A stretch of 64,000 nucleotides of DNA, taken from Sphingopyxis sp. BE259. Lineage in GTDB: Bacteria; Pseudomonadota; Alphaproteobacteria; Sphingomonadales; Sphingomonadaceae. The notes under the pieces were generated by a model. It was not told where the DNA came from, ran no database searches, and saw only the letters and a list, made by a program, of their open reading frames with translations. The stretch lies in the NCBI RefSeq assembly GCF_031457495.1, contig NZ_JAVDWM010000001.1:856001-920000 (forward strand). Direction: 5' to 3'. How positions within the stretch are numbered: the first letter of the stretch is position 1; each line of letters starts with the position of its first letter. Positions 23,837 through 31,819 of the stretch are shown piece after piece. The position numbers and the translations under genes are program-made.

Positions 23837-24994
23837 ATGACTGCGGCCGAACCCGATTATTGCGACATTGCCATCGTCGGCGGCGGGTTGGCCGGCGGGC
23901 TCGCGGCGTTGGCGCTCGCGGCGAAGCGGCCAAAGCTCGACGTGCGGTTGATCGAACCCGATGCGATCGGCGGCAACCATATCTGGTCCTTTTTCGACAG
24001 CGACATCGCCAAGCGCGATCGCTGGCTCGTCGCGCCGCTCGTGCGCTATCATTGGGACCGCTACGACGTCGCCTTTCCGGAGCGCGAACGGCGGGTGCGG
24101 ATGGGCTACAAGAGCATCACCGGTGAAGCACTCGCCGAAGCGGTGGCCGCAGCGCTGCCGCCGGGGCGGATCATCGCCGACCGGGCCAAGCATGTCGCGC
24201 CCGACCATGTGCTGCTGGCGCGCGGCGGGCGACTGTCGGCCAAGCATGTCATCGACGCGCGCGGCACCGGCAAGACGTCGATGCTCGACTGCGGCTGGCA
24301 GAAGTTCGTCGGGCAGGCGCTGACCGTCGAGGGCGGGCATGGCATCGAACGGCCGGTGGTGATGGACGCGACGGTCGAGCAGCTCGACGGCTATCGCTTC
24401 GTCTACCTGCTGCCCCTTGATGCCGAGACGATCTTTGTCGAGGATACCTATTACAGCAATGACGCGGTGTTGGACGTGGCCGCGGTGCGCGACCGGATCG
24501 CGACTTATGCGGCGCGGCGGCAATGGAATGTGACGGCGGTGACGCGCGAGGAAACCGGGGTGCTGCCGGTTGTCGTAGCGGGCGATTTCGACCGACTGTG
24601 GCCCGCGGCCGACCGCGTAGGCCGCATCGGGGTGCGCGCCGGGGTGTTTCACGCGATGACCGGCTATTCGCTGCCCGATGCGGTGCGGACTGCGGCGGCG
24701 CTGCCGGCGCTGATCGATCGCGGCGATCTGGGGCCGCGGCTCCGCGCCCGCGCTGCGGCGGCGTGGCGGCGCCAGCGTTTCTATCGGATGCTGGGCGCGA
24801 TGCTGTTCCGCGCCGCCGATCCGGGCGAGCGTTACCGGATTTTCCAGCGTTTCTACGGCCTGGCGCCGGGGCTGATCGCGCGTTTCTATGCCGGGCGGTC
24901 GAACGCGGCCGACAAATTGCGCATCCTGGCGGGCAAGCCGCCCGTATCTGTCCGCCGCGCACTTGCGGCGCTTTCAAAACTGGACTGGAAATGA
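23837..24994 (+). CDS. crtY: Lycopene beta-cyclase
   Basis: A 385-residue flavoprotein cyclase of the CrtY type. The N-terminal dinucleotide motif IAIVGGGLAGGLAALAL (residues about 10-26) is followed by the CrtY signature NHIWSFFDSD and GYKSITGEAL. The middle contains VEDTYYSNDAVLD, and LPVVVAGDF precedes a GxRAGxFHxxTGYS segment that is characteristic of lycopene cyclases. It forms the beta-ionone rings of beta-carotene. The stop overlaps the crtI start (ATGA). Confidence 0.94.
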   Translation: MTAAEPDYCDIAIVGGGLAGGLAALALAAKRPKLDVRLIEPDAIGGNHIWSFFDSDIAKRDRWLVAPLVRYHWDRYDVAFPERERRVRMGYKSITGEALAEAVAAALPPGRIIADRAKHVAPDHVLLARGGRLSAKHVIDARGTGKTSMLDCGWQKFVGQALTVEGGHGIERPVVMDATVEQLDGYRFVYLLPLDAETIFVEDTYYSNDAVLDVAAVRDRIATYAARRQWNVTAVTREETGVLPVVVAGDFDRLWPAADRVGRIGVRAGVFHAMTGYSLPDAVRTAAALPALIDRGDLGPRLRARAAAAWRRQRFYRMLGAMLFRAADPGERYRIFQRFYGLAPGLIARFYAGRSNAADKLRILAGKPPVSVRRALAALSKLDWK

Positions 24995-26475
24995 CTCGCA
25001 CTGCACTCGTTATCGGAGCCGGTTTCGGCGGCCTCGCGCTCGCCATCCGGCTGCAATCGGCGGGGGTCGCGACGACGATCGTCGAGGCGCGCGACAAGGC
25101 GGGGGGGCGCGGCTACCACTGGCAACGGCAGGGGTTCACCTTCGACGCCGGGCCGACGGTGATCACCGATCCGCCGTGCCTGGAGGAATTATGGGCGCTG
25201 AGCGGGCAGGACATGGCCGACGACGTGACGCTCGACCCGGTGATGCCGTTCTACCGGCTCAACTGGCCCGACGGGACGAATTTCGATTATTCGAACGACG
25301 AGGCGGCGCTCAACGCCGAAATCGCGCGGCTCAACCCCGCCGATGTCGCGGGCTATGAGAAATTCCTGACCTATTCGAAGGGGGTGTATGAGGAGGGCTA
25401 TGTCAAGCTCGGCTCGGCGGCCTTCCTCGACTTCGCTTCGATGATCAAGGCGGCACCCGCGCTAATGAAATATCAGGCGTGGCGCAGCGTCTATTCGATC
25501 GTGTCGTCCTATGTGCAGGACGAGCGGCTGCGGCAGGCGCTGTCGTTCCACACCCTGCTGGTCGGCGGCAATCCGATGAACACCAGCTCGATCTACGCGC
25601 TGATCCACACGATCGAGAAAGAGGGCGGGGTGTGGTTCGCGCGCGGCGGCACCAACAGGCTGGTCGCGGGCATGGTGGCGCTGTTCGAGCGGCTGGGCGG
25701 GACGATCCGCCTTGCCGATCCGGTGACGAAGATCGAAACGCAGGGCGATCGCGCCACTGCGGTGCAGACCGCGAGCGGTTGGCGCGGAGAAGCCGACATG
25801 ATCGCGTCGAACGGCGACATGATGCACAATTATGCCGCGCTGCTGAGCGATCATCCGCGTGGACGAAAAGCGGCAAAATCGCTGAAGCGCAAACGCTGGT
25901 CGCCGTCGCTGTTCGTCGTCCATTTCGGGGTGAAGGGCGACTATCCGGGCATCGCGCACCACAGCATATTGTTCGGACCGCGCTACAAGGGGCTGCTCGA
26001 CGATATCTACAAGAATGGCGTAGTGCCGGACGATTTCTCGCTCTACCTCCACCACCCCACTGCGACCGACAAGGCGATGGCGCCCGATGGTTATTCGACC
26101 TTCTACGTCCTCGCCCCCGTCGCGCATTTGGGCAAGGCGAAGGTCGATTGGGACGGCGCCTTTGGCCAGCAATTCGCCGATGCGATTCTCGACGAGGTCG
26201 AGGCGCGGGTGCTGCCGGGGCTGAAAGCCAATCTCGCGACCAGCTTTCACTACACCCCCGCCGATTTCGGCCGCGACCTGTCGGCGCATCTGGGCAGCGC
26301 GTTCAGTCTGGAGCCGGTCTTGTGGCAAAGCGCGTGGTTCCGGGCGCATAATCGCGACGATGTGATTTCCAACCTGTATTTCGTGGGCGCTGGGACGCAT
26401 CCCGGGGCGGGGATTCCTGGGGTGGTTGGGAGCGCCAAGGCGACCGCAAAGCTGATGCTGGAAGGCTTGGACTAA
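24991..26475 (+). CDS. crtI: Phytoene desaturase
   Basis: A 494-residue FAD-dependent desaturase that converts phytoene to lycopene. It has the N-terminal motif ALVIGAGFGGLALAIRLQ, EARDKAGGRGYHW, TFDAGPTVITDP and the C-terminal CrtI signature NLYFVGAGTHPGAGIPGV. The ATG at 24991 overlaps the crtY stop; a longer in-frame opening upstream lies inside crtY and is not used. It is followed by a palindromic repeat and then the LOG-family gene. Confidence 0.96.
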   Translation: MTRTALVIGAGFGGLALAIRLQSAGVATTIVEARDKAGGRGYHWQRQGFTFDAGPTVITDPPCLEELWALSGQDMADDVTLDPVMPFYRLNWPDGTNFDYSNDEAALNAEIARLNPADVAGYEKFLTYSKGVYEEGYVKLGSAAFLDFASMIKAAPALMKYQAWRSVYSIVSSYVQDERLRQALSFHTLLVGGNPMNTSSIYALIHTIEKEGGVWFARGGTNRLVAGMVALFERLGGTIRLADPVTKIETQGDRATAVQTASGWRGEADMIASNGDMMHNYAALLSDHPRGRKAAKSLKRKRWSPSLFVVHFGVKGDYPGIAHHSILFGPRYKGLLDDIYKNGVVPDDFSLYLHHPTATDKAMAPDGYSTFYVLAPVAHLGKAKVDWDGAFGQQFADAILDEVEARVLPGLKANLATSFHYTPADFGRDLSAHLGSAFSLEPVLWQSAWFRAHNRDDVISNLYFVGAGTHPGAGIPGVVGSAKATAKLMLEGLD

Positions 26476-26481
26476 CAGAAG

Positions 26482-26562
26482 CCGTTCGCTTCGAGCAAAG
26501 TCGAGAAGGCCATCCGTCAGGAAATGACGCTGGGTGTCTCGACTTCGCTCGACACGAACGGG
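26482..26562. repeat. Palindromic intergenic repeat, family A, copy 1
   Basis: CCGTTCGCTTCGAGCAAAG (start 26482) faces CTTCGCTCGACACGAACGG (end 26562); the two arms match as inverted repeats at 22 of about 25 positions. A second copy lies at 34795-34868. It falls between crtI and the LOG gene and could act as a terminator or an RNA-stabilising hairpin. Confidence 0.7.
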
Positions 26563-26574
26563 TAAGGGGAAGTT

Positions 26575-27156
26575 ATGAAACGTCTTGCCGTCTATTGCGG
26601 GTCCGCGACCCCTGCCGATCCGATCTATATTGAAACCGCGCGCCATGTCGGGCGCACGCTGGCGCAGCGCGGCATCGGGGTCGTTTATGGCGGCGGACGC
26701 CTCGGGCTGATGGGCGCGGTCGCCGATAGTGCGCTCGAAGCGGGCGGCGAAGTCATTGGGGTGATCCCCGACGCGCTGGTCGGCACTGAAGTTGCGCACC
26801 GGGGCTGCACCGAATTGCACGTCGTCAGCGGCATGCACGAACGCAAGAAGATGTTCACAGACCTCTCCGACGGTTTCCTCACCATCCCCGGCGGGGTCGG
26901 GACGATGGACGAATTGTGGGAAGCGATCAGTTGGGCGCAGCTGGGTTATCACAGCAAGCCGGTCGGGCTGCTCAACGCCGCCGGATTCTACAACGACCTG
27001 ATCGCGTTCAACCGGAATATGATCGACGTCGGCTTCATCCGCCCCGCGCACGCCGGGATCATGATCATCGATGCCGGGCTCGACGACCTGCTCGACAAGA
27101 TGGCGACCTATGAACCCCATGCGCCGATCTTTGCAATGAAGGCCGACGATCTGTAA
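26575..27156 (+). CDS. LOG-family (TIGR00730) protein, probable nucleoside-5'-monophosphate phosphoribohydrolase
   Basis: A 193-residue Rossmann-fold protein. VYCGSATPADP opens it, VYGGGRLGLMGAVADSAL follows, and the LOG signature PGGVGTMDELWEA is at about residues 104-116. Family members release the base from cytokinin- or adenosine-type nucleotides. Here it is inside the carotenoid cluster, coupled to crtB (TAATG overlap), which suggests only co-expression. The neighbouring pnuC and nadR-like genes hint at nucleotide salvage. Confidence 0.9.
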   Translation: MKRLAVYCGSATPADPIYIETARHVGRTLAQRGIGVVYGGGRLGLMGAVADSALEAGGEVIGVIPDALVGTEVAHRGCTELHVVSGMHERKKMFTDLSDGFLTIPGGVGTMDELWEAISWAQLGYHSKPVGLLNAAGFYNDLIAFNRNMIDVGFIRPAHAGIMIIDAGLDDLLDKMATYEPHAPIFAMKADDL

Positions 27157-28115
27157 TGGATGCAGCGGGGGTCTACGACGCAAACACCCTCCACGGTTTT
27201 GCGCACGACAGCATCGCGCGCGGCTCGAAAAGTTTTGCGCTCGCCAGCCAATTGTTCGATCGCGAAACCCGCGAGCGCGTCTGGTTGCTCTATGCGTGGT
27301 GCCGCGCCGCCGACGACCTGACCGACGGGCAGGATCATGGCGGCGCGATGTCGCAGGATCATGATGCGCAGGCCGCGCTCGCCCGCATCCGCACCCTGAC
27401 CGATGCCGCCTTTTCCGGGCAGCCGACGGGCGACAAAGCGTTCGATGCGCTTGGGTTTCTGCTCACCGAGGTCGCCATCCCGCGCGCCGTCATCGACGAC
27501 ATCATAGCCGGCTTTGCGCTCGACGCCGCCGACTGGCGCCCGCGCAGCGAGGCCGATTTGCTCCGCTATTGCTATCATGTCGCGGGCGCGGTCGGGGTCG
27601 CAATGGCGCTGGTGATGGGGGTCGATCCCGCCGACGAAGCGACGCTCGACCGCGCCTGCGATCTTGGCATCGCCTTTCAGCTCGCCAACATCGCGCGCGA
27701 CGTCGCCGAGGATGCCGCGGCCGACCGCTGTTACCTGCCGATGGAATGGATGGTCGAACTCGACATTCCGCCGGGCCAACACATGCACCCCGCCTTTCGC
27801 GGGCGGTTGTCGGTGATGGCCAAATGGCTGGCCGAAATGGCCGAGGAATATGAGGCATCGGCGCGCTGGGGCGCGCGCAAATTGCCGCCGCGCAGCCGCT
27901 GGGCGGTGCTCGCCGCCGCGGGCATCTATGGTGACATTGTACGCGAAGTGCGCGCCCGCGGCGATCATGCGTGGGACCACCGCGCCAGCACGACGCGACT
28001 GGCCAAGCTGGGCTGGGTTGCCCGCGCCGGCTGGTCGGTACTGCGCCGTCCGCCAGGCCGCCGGATCAGCCGCGACGGGCTGTGGACCCGTCCGCGTTTG
28101 GTACCGGCGGTATGA
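27156..28115 (+). CDS. crtB: Phytoene synthase
   Basis: A 319-residue squalene/phytoene synthase that joins two geranylgeranyl diphosphates. The start of the fold is GSKSFALASQLF. The first Asp-rich motif is in AWCRAADDLTDG (YAWCRxxDD type), the second in QLANIARDVAEDAAADRCYLPMEW (read in parts, NIxRDxxED). The ATG overlaps the LOG stop and its stop overlaps pnuC. No crtE is present in the window. Confidence 0.94.
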   Translation: MDAAGVYDANTLHGFAHDSIARGSKSFALASQLFDRETRERVWLLYAWCRAADDLTDGQDHGGAMSQDHDAQAALARIRTLTDAAFSGQPTGDKAFDALGFLLTEVAIPRAVIDDIIAGFALDAADWRPRSEADLLRYCYHVAGAVGVAMALVMGVDPADEATLDRACDLGIAFQLANIARDVAEDAAADRCYLPMEWMVELDIPPGQHMHPAFRGRLSVMAKWLAEMAEEYEASARWGARKLPPRSRWAVLAAAGIYGDIVREVRARGDHAWDHRASTTRLAKLGWVARAGWSVLRRPPGRRISRDGLWTRPRLVPAV

Positions 28116-28681
28116 GCCAGGTCGAATGGCTGGCGGCGGCGCTGGTCCTGATCAACGTCGCGCTCGTCGCGCTGCGTAGCGTGTGGAACTATCCCTTCGC
28201 GCTGGTCGCTGTCAGCCTCTACGCGGTCGTTTTCTACGACGCGCGGCTTTACAGCGACATGGTTTTGCAGGGGGTTTTCTTTGCGCTCAACCTGTATGGC
28301 TGGGCGAGCTGGCTGCGCGCCAAGGACGATAGTGGGATCCCCGTCGGCTGGATGGACGCGGGGTTGCGGCAGCGCTGGGCGGCGGCGACGATCATCGCGT
28401 GGGCGGGGTGGAGCTTTGCGATGGACCGTTACACCAATGCCGCCGAGCCATGGATCGACGGGGCGATCGCGATGCTCAGCATTGCCGCGCAATGGCTGCT
28501 CGCGCGGCGGCGGGTCGAAAGCTGGTATCTGTGGATCGTCGTCGATCTGATCGCGATCCCGCTGTTCGCCTCGCGCGGCCTCTATGCAACCAGCGCGGTC
28601 TATGTCGTGTTGCTCGGCCTGTCGATCGACGGGCTGATCCAGTGGCGCCGTGCGGCGGCAACGGGCAGGGTGGCGTTGTGA
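28112..28681 (+). CDS. pnuC: PnuC-type nicotinamide riboside transporter
   Basis: A 189-residue membrane protein with about seven hydrophobic segments. It shows PnuC/SWEET-like features: WNYPFALVAVSLYAVVFYDARLYSDM and QGVFFALNLYGWASW (read in parts), where the WNYP and YGWxxW motifs bind substrate in PnuC proteins. The ATG overlaps the crtB stop (ATGA) and its stop overlaps a NadR-like kinase, an arrangement that supports nicotinamide riboside as substrate. Related PnuT proteins carry thiamine, but no thiamine riboswitch is seen. Confidence 0.85.
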   Translation: MSQVEWLAAALVLINVALVALRSVWNYPFALVAVSLYAVVFYDARLYSDMVLQGVFFALNLYGWASWLRAKDDSGIPVGWMDAGLRQRWAAATIIAWAGWSFAMDRYTNAAEPWIDGAIAMLSIAAQWLLARRRVESWYLWIVVDLIAIPLFASRGLYATSAVYVVLLGLSIDGLIQWRRAAATGRVAL

Positions 28682-29196
28682 TGCACCATATCTGTTTCCA
28701 CGGCGCCGAAAGCACCGGCAAATCGACGCTGGCCCCGCGCCTTGCGCTGCGACTGGGGGGACTCGTCGTTCCCGAATATGGCCGCACCTATGCCGAGGCG
28801 AACGGCACCGACCTCGACGACATTGACCTGCTGGCGATTTTCGACGGTCATATCGCGGCCACCCACGAAGCGATGGCGCAGAACCCCGACTGGCTGATTT
28901 CCGACACCGACGCGCTGATGACGCAGGCGTGGGCGATCATGCTGCTCGGTCGGCGCCTGCCCGAAATCGATCTGTGGACGGATACCGCCGACCTCTATCT
29001 GGTCCCGGCGATGGACCTGGAATGGCAGGAGGACGGCACCCGCCTGTTCGGCAGCGATCTGGCGCGGCGGCAGTTCATGGACGTCGCGATCGGCGAGCTG
29101 GAGCGGCGCGGCCTCAAATGGGCCTGGGTCGCGGGCGAGGGCGATGCGCGGTTGCAAAGCGCGCTGGCGGCGATTGCTGCGGCGGGGTTGGGGTGA
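28681..29196 (+). CDS. NadR-like P-loop kinase (ribosylnicotinamide kinase type)
   Basis: A 171-residue P-loop protein. The Walker A motif GAESTGKST is at about residues 7-15, VVPEYGRTYAE follows, and DWLISDTDALMTQ provides a Walker B-like acidic pair. These are typical of the kinase domain of NadR, which phosphorylates nicotinamide riboside. The adenylyltransferase and HTH domains of enterobacterial NadR are absent. The start at 28681 overlaps the pnuC stop. Together with PnuC it would form a nicotinamide riboside salvage pair. Confidence 0.85.
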   Translation: MHHICFHGAESTGKSTLAPRLALRLGGLVVPEYGRTYAEANGTDLDDIDLLAIFDGHIAATHEAMAQNPDWLISDTDALMTQAWAIMLLGRRLPEIDLWTDTADLYLVPAMDLEWQEDGTRLFGSDLARRQFMDVAIGELERRGLKWAWVAGEGDARLQSALAAIAAAGLG

Positions 29197-29255
29197 TCAA
29201 GTTGCGACGGCGGTTGGATGTCGGCTTTGGGGTGTGAGCGGCTGTTGCCCACCCT

Positions 29256-29347
29256 CGTCACCCCGGACTTGATCCGGGGTCCATGACCCCTTGCGCCGCC
29301 GTAATCTTGAGAGGGCAGATGGATCCCGGATCGAGTCCGGGATGACG
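29256..29347. repeat. Palindromic intergenic repeat, family B
   Basis: CGTCACCCCGGACTTGATCC (start 29256) and GATCGAGTCCGGGATGACG (end 29347) are arms of a 29-base inverted repeat with about three mismatches and a 34-base centre. It lies between two convergent genes and could terminate both transcripts. Confidence 0.7.
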
Positions 29348-29390
29348 AAGTTAAAGGTCCGCTATCGGTCGTTAGTTGCCGATCCGGCCG

Positions 29391-30923
29391 TCACGCCGCG
29401 TAAGCGTCGCGCAATTCCCGCTTCAACACCTTGCCGATCGGGCTGCGCGGTAGCTCGTCGACGACCGTAATCGCACTCAGCCGCTGAGTCTTGCCGACCT
29501 TGGCGTTGCAATCGGCGCGCACGCTTTCCGCATCGGCGCCATCCTTCAGCACGACAAACGCTACCGGGGTTTCGCCCCATTCCTCGCTCGGCATCCCGAC
29601 CACCGCCGCTTCGACGACGCGATCGTCGGCGAGCAATATGCCTTCGAGATCGCTGGGGAAGATGTTGAAGCCGCCGGAGATGATCATGTCCTTGGCGCGG
29701 TCCATCAGGGTCAGGAAGCCGTCCTCGTCGATCCGGCCGATGTCGCCGTGGCGATAGAAGAGATTGCCGTCGGCATCGTACCAGTGCATCGCCCTGGTCG
29801 CGTCGGGGCGGTTGTTATAGCCGGTCATCATCGCCGGCGAACGCCCGACGACTTCGCCGACCGATCCCTGCGGCAGTTCGTTACCGTCCTCGTCGATCAC
29901 TTTTGCGATATGCCCGGGCGCCGGGCGGCCGACCGTATGCAACTTGTCGGGGAATTGATGTGCCTCGAGAATGAACGCTGCGCCGCCCTCGGTCATGCCG
30001 TAGATTTCGACCAGGCCGCCTGGCCAGCGCGCCAGCACATCGGCCTTCAATGCGGCGGGGAAGGGCGCCGAGGTGCAATATTTGACGACGAAGCTGGTGA
30101 GGTCGAAGCTCGCAAAGTCGTCGAGCGCCATGATGCGGCGATATTGCACCGGGACCAGCATGATGTTGGTCGCGCGCTCGCGCGCCGCCAGTTCCAGAAA
30201 TGCGCGCGCGTCGAATTTCTTCATCAGGACGGTTTGCCCGCCCGACCCGACGGTCGGCATGAAACTGGCCATCGTCGTGTTCGAATAGAGCGGGGTCGAC
30301 AGGATCGTCACCGCGTTCGGACCATAAGCGGGAGCGCCGCGGATGATATGTTGCCAGCGCATGGCATGGCTGTGGACGATGCCCTTCGGCGTGCCGGTGG
30401 TCCCCGACGAATAGATGATATTGAAACCGTCCTCGGGCCGGATATCGACGTGGGTCGGATTGACGCCCGCCAGCGCCAGCCAGGCGTCGAGGGGTATCCC
30501 CGCATCGCTGCCGTCCATCGCGATCAGGTCGCTCGCGGTGATCACCTGTCCTTCCAGGCTCGCCTTGGCGGCGGCGTCTAGGAACAAATGCCGCGCGCCG
30601 GTGTCGGCAATCATCGCCGCCATCTGCTCGCCGGTCGCGCTGTTGGTGACCAGCCCCGCGACGCCGCCGGCGCGCAGCGTGCCGAGGATCACCGCCATTT
30701 GTTCGACGCTGTTCAGCCCGGCAATCGCGGTGCGATCGCCTTTCTTAAAGCCATCCTGCTGCAATCGTGCTGCGATTCGGTCGGTCAATTGATCCAGTTC
30801 GGACCAGCTCAGCCGCCGCACTGCGTCGGCAGCCGCTACGGCATCGGGACGTTCCGCGGCGTGGGCACGGACAAGGTCGGGCAGGGTGGCGAAGGCGCCG
30901 TCAAGCATTTCGATACTGGTCAT
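29391..30923 (-). CDS. AMP-dependent acyl-CoA synthetase/ligase
   Basis: A 510-residue ANL-superfamily ligase. The P-loop motif IIYSSGTTGTPKGI is at about residues 168-181, EIYGMTEGGAA follows as the A5 motif, MTGYNNRPDATRAM precedes the hinge (YRHGDIGRIDEDGF), and the C-terminal catalytic Lys is in SPIGKVLKREL. It activates a carboxylic acid to an acyl-CoA. It is divergent from the winged-helix gene at 31011. The substrate is unknown; medium- or long-chain acids or aromatic acids are all possible. Confidence 0.9.
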   Translation of the reverse strand: MTSIEMLDGAFATLPDLVRAHAAERPDAVAAADAVRRLSWSELDQLTDRIAARLQQDGFKKGDRTAIAGLNSVEQMAVILGTLRAGGVAGLVTNSATGEQMAAMIADTGARHLFLDAAAKASLEGQVITASDLIAMDGSDAGIPLDAWLALAGVNPTHVDIRPEDGFNIIYSSGTTGTPKGIVHSHAMRWQHIIRGAPAYGPNAVTILSTPLYSNTTMASFMPTVGSGGQTVLMKKFDARAFLELAARERATNIMLVPVQYRRIMALDDFASFDLTSFVVKYCTSAPFPAALKADVLARWPGGLVEIYGMTEGGAAFILEAHQFPDKLHTVGRPAPGHIAKVIDEDGNELPQGSVGEVVGRSPAMMTGYNNRPDATRAMHWYDADGNLFYRHGDIGRIDEDGFLTLMDRAKDMIISGGFNIFPSDLEGILLADDRVVEAAVVGMPSEEWGETPVAFVVLKDGADAESVRADCNAKVGKTQRLSAITVVDELPRSPIGKVLKRELRDAYAA

Positions 30924-31010
30924 GCCTATCGGTTAGCACAGCCGAAAGGTGGTGCAATGCCGGTGGGGCGGCGGCGCGACAGGATGTTGCGACGACGACG
31001 GGAGGTGCGG

Positions 31011-31724
31011 ATGGCATCATCGGGGCCGACCGGCACGGGCGACAGGATGTTGCTGATTGCCCTCTATCATCCGCGGACGGCGCGCGCGGCGGAGCTGTGC
31101 GACGCGATCGAAGCCGCGGGACATGCGGCGCGGATACTGCCGCCGCAGGTCAATGGGCTGCGGCACTGGGTCGATTGCTGTTTCGATCTGCTGCTGATCA
31201 ACCCGTTTCTCGACTGGCAGGAACCCGCAGAGTTTGTGCGGCTGGCGCGGTCGATCGCCGGACGGCGGCCGTTGCTGATCGTTTCGGACCGCGACGCGAT
31301 GAACGAGCGAATGGCGGCGCTGGGGGCCGGCGCCGACGATGCGGTCGGGTGGACCGGCAACCTGCCCGAGGTGATGGCGCGGATCGCCAGCCTGCTCCGA
31401 CGCAGTCGCATCGCCGCGGGACAATTGGGCGAGGGCGAATTGCGGATCGACCTGATCGACCGGCGGGTCGAGCGCGCCGGTCGCTTGATCCGCCTGCCGC
31501 TGCGCGAATTCGATCTGCTCGCCAATCTGGCGCGCGTCCCCGACCGGCCGATGTCGCGCGACGCGCTGCTGCGTGCGGTGTGGCGGCTCGATTTCGACCC
31601 CGGCACGAATCGCGTCGAGGTGCATATGTCGCGGCTGCGCGCCAAGGTGGACCGGGGTTTTGCCTGGCCGATGCTGCGCACGGTGAAGGGCAGGGGCTAT
31701 GCGCTGCGGTCGCGGCCGGATTAG
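31011..31724 (+). CDS. OmpR-type winged-helix regulator with degenerate receiver domain
   Basis: A 237-residue protein. The C-terminal half is a trans_reg_C winged helix: LPLREFDLLANLARVPDRPMSRDALLRAVW and NRVEVHMSRLRAK ... TVKGRGYAL (read in parts). The N-terminal half has receiver-like strands, but at the expected phospho-acceptor strand it reads DLLLINPFLDW, with Asn where Asp is expected, so normal phosphorylation is unlikely. GGAGG at 31001-31005 supports the ATG at 31011. No histidine kinase gene is adjacent. It lies between two acyl-CoA ligase genes and may regulate one of them. Confidence 0.82.
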   Translation: MASSGPTGTGDRMLLIALYHPRTARAAELCDAIEAAGHAARILPPQVNGLRHWVDCCFDLLLINPFLDWQEPAEFVRLARSIAGRRPLLIVSDRDAMNERMAALGAGADDAVGWTGNLPEVMARIASLLRRSRIAAGQLGEGELRIDLIDRRVERAGRLIRLPLREFDLLANLARVPDRPMSRDALLRAVWRLDFDPGTNRVEVHMSRLRAKVDRGFAWPMLRTVKGRGYALRSRPD

Positions 31725-31819
31725 GTCCGGTCGCCAGCCCGCCCTTGCTTGACCAAAAGTTTCAGCTTGCTACTGATCCCGGACATAAACAAACCAACGA
31801 TTCCCGGAGACGATAACCG

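Noticed and set aside
24523..24990. A long N-terminal extension of CrtI
   Set aside because: It lies wholly inside crtY in another frame; CrtI homology starts at 24991 with the dinucleotide motif.
30588..31010. A 141-codon upstream extension of the winged-helix regulator
   Set aside because: It runs antisense to the acyl-CoA ligase gene; GGAGG before the ATG at 31011 gives a better start.
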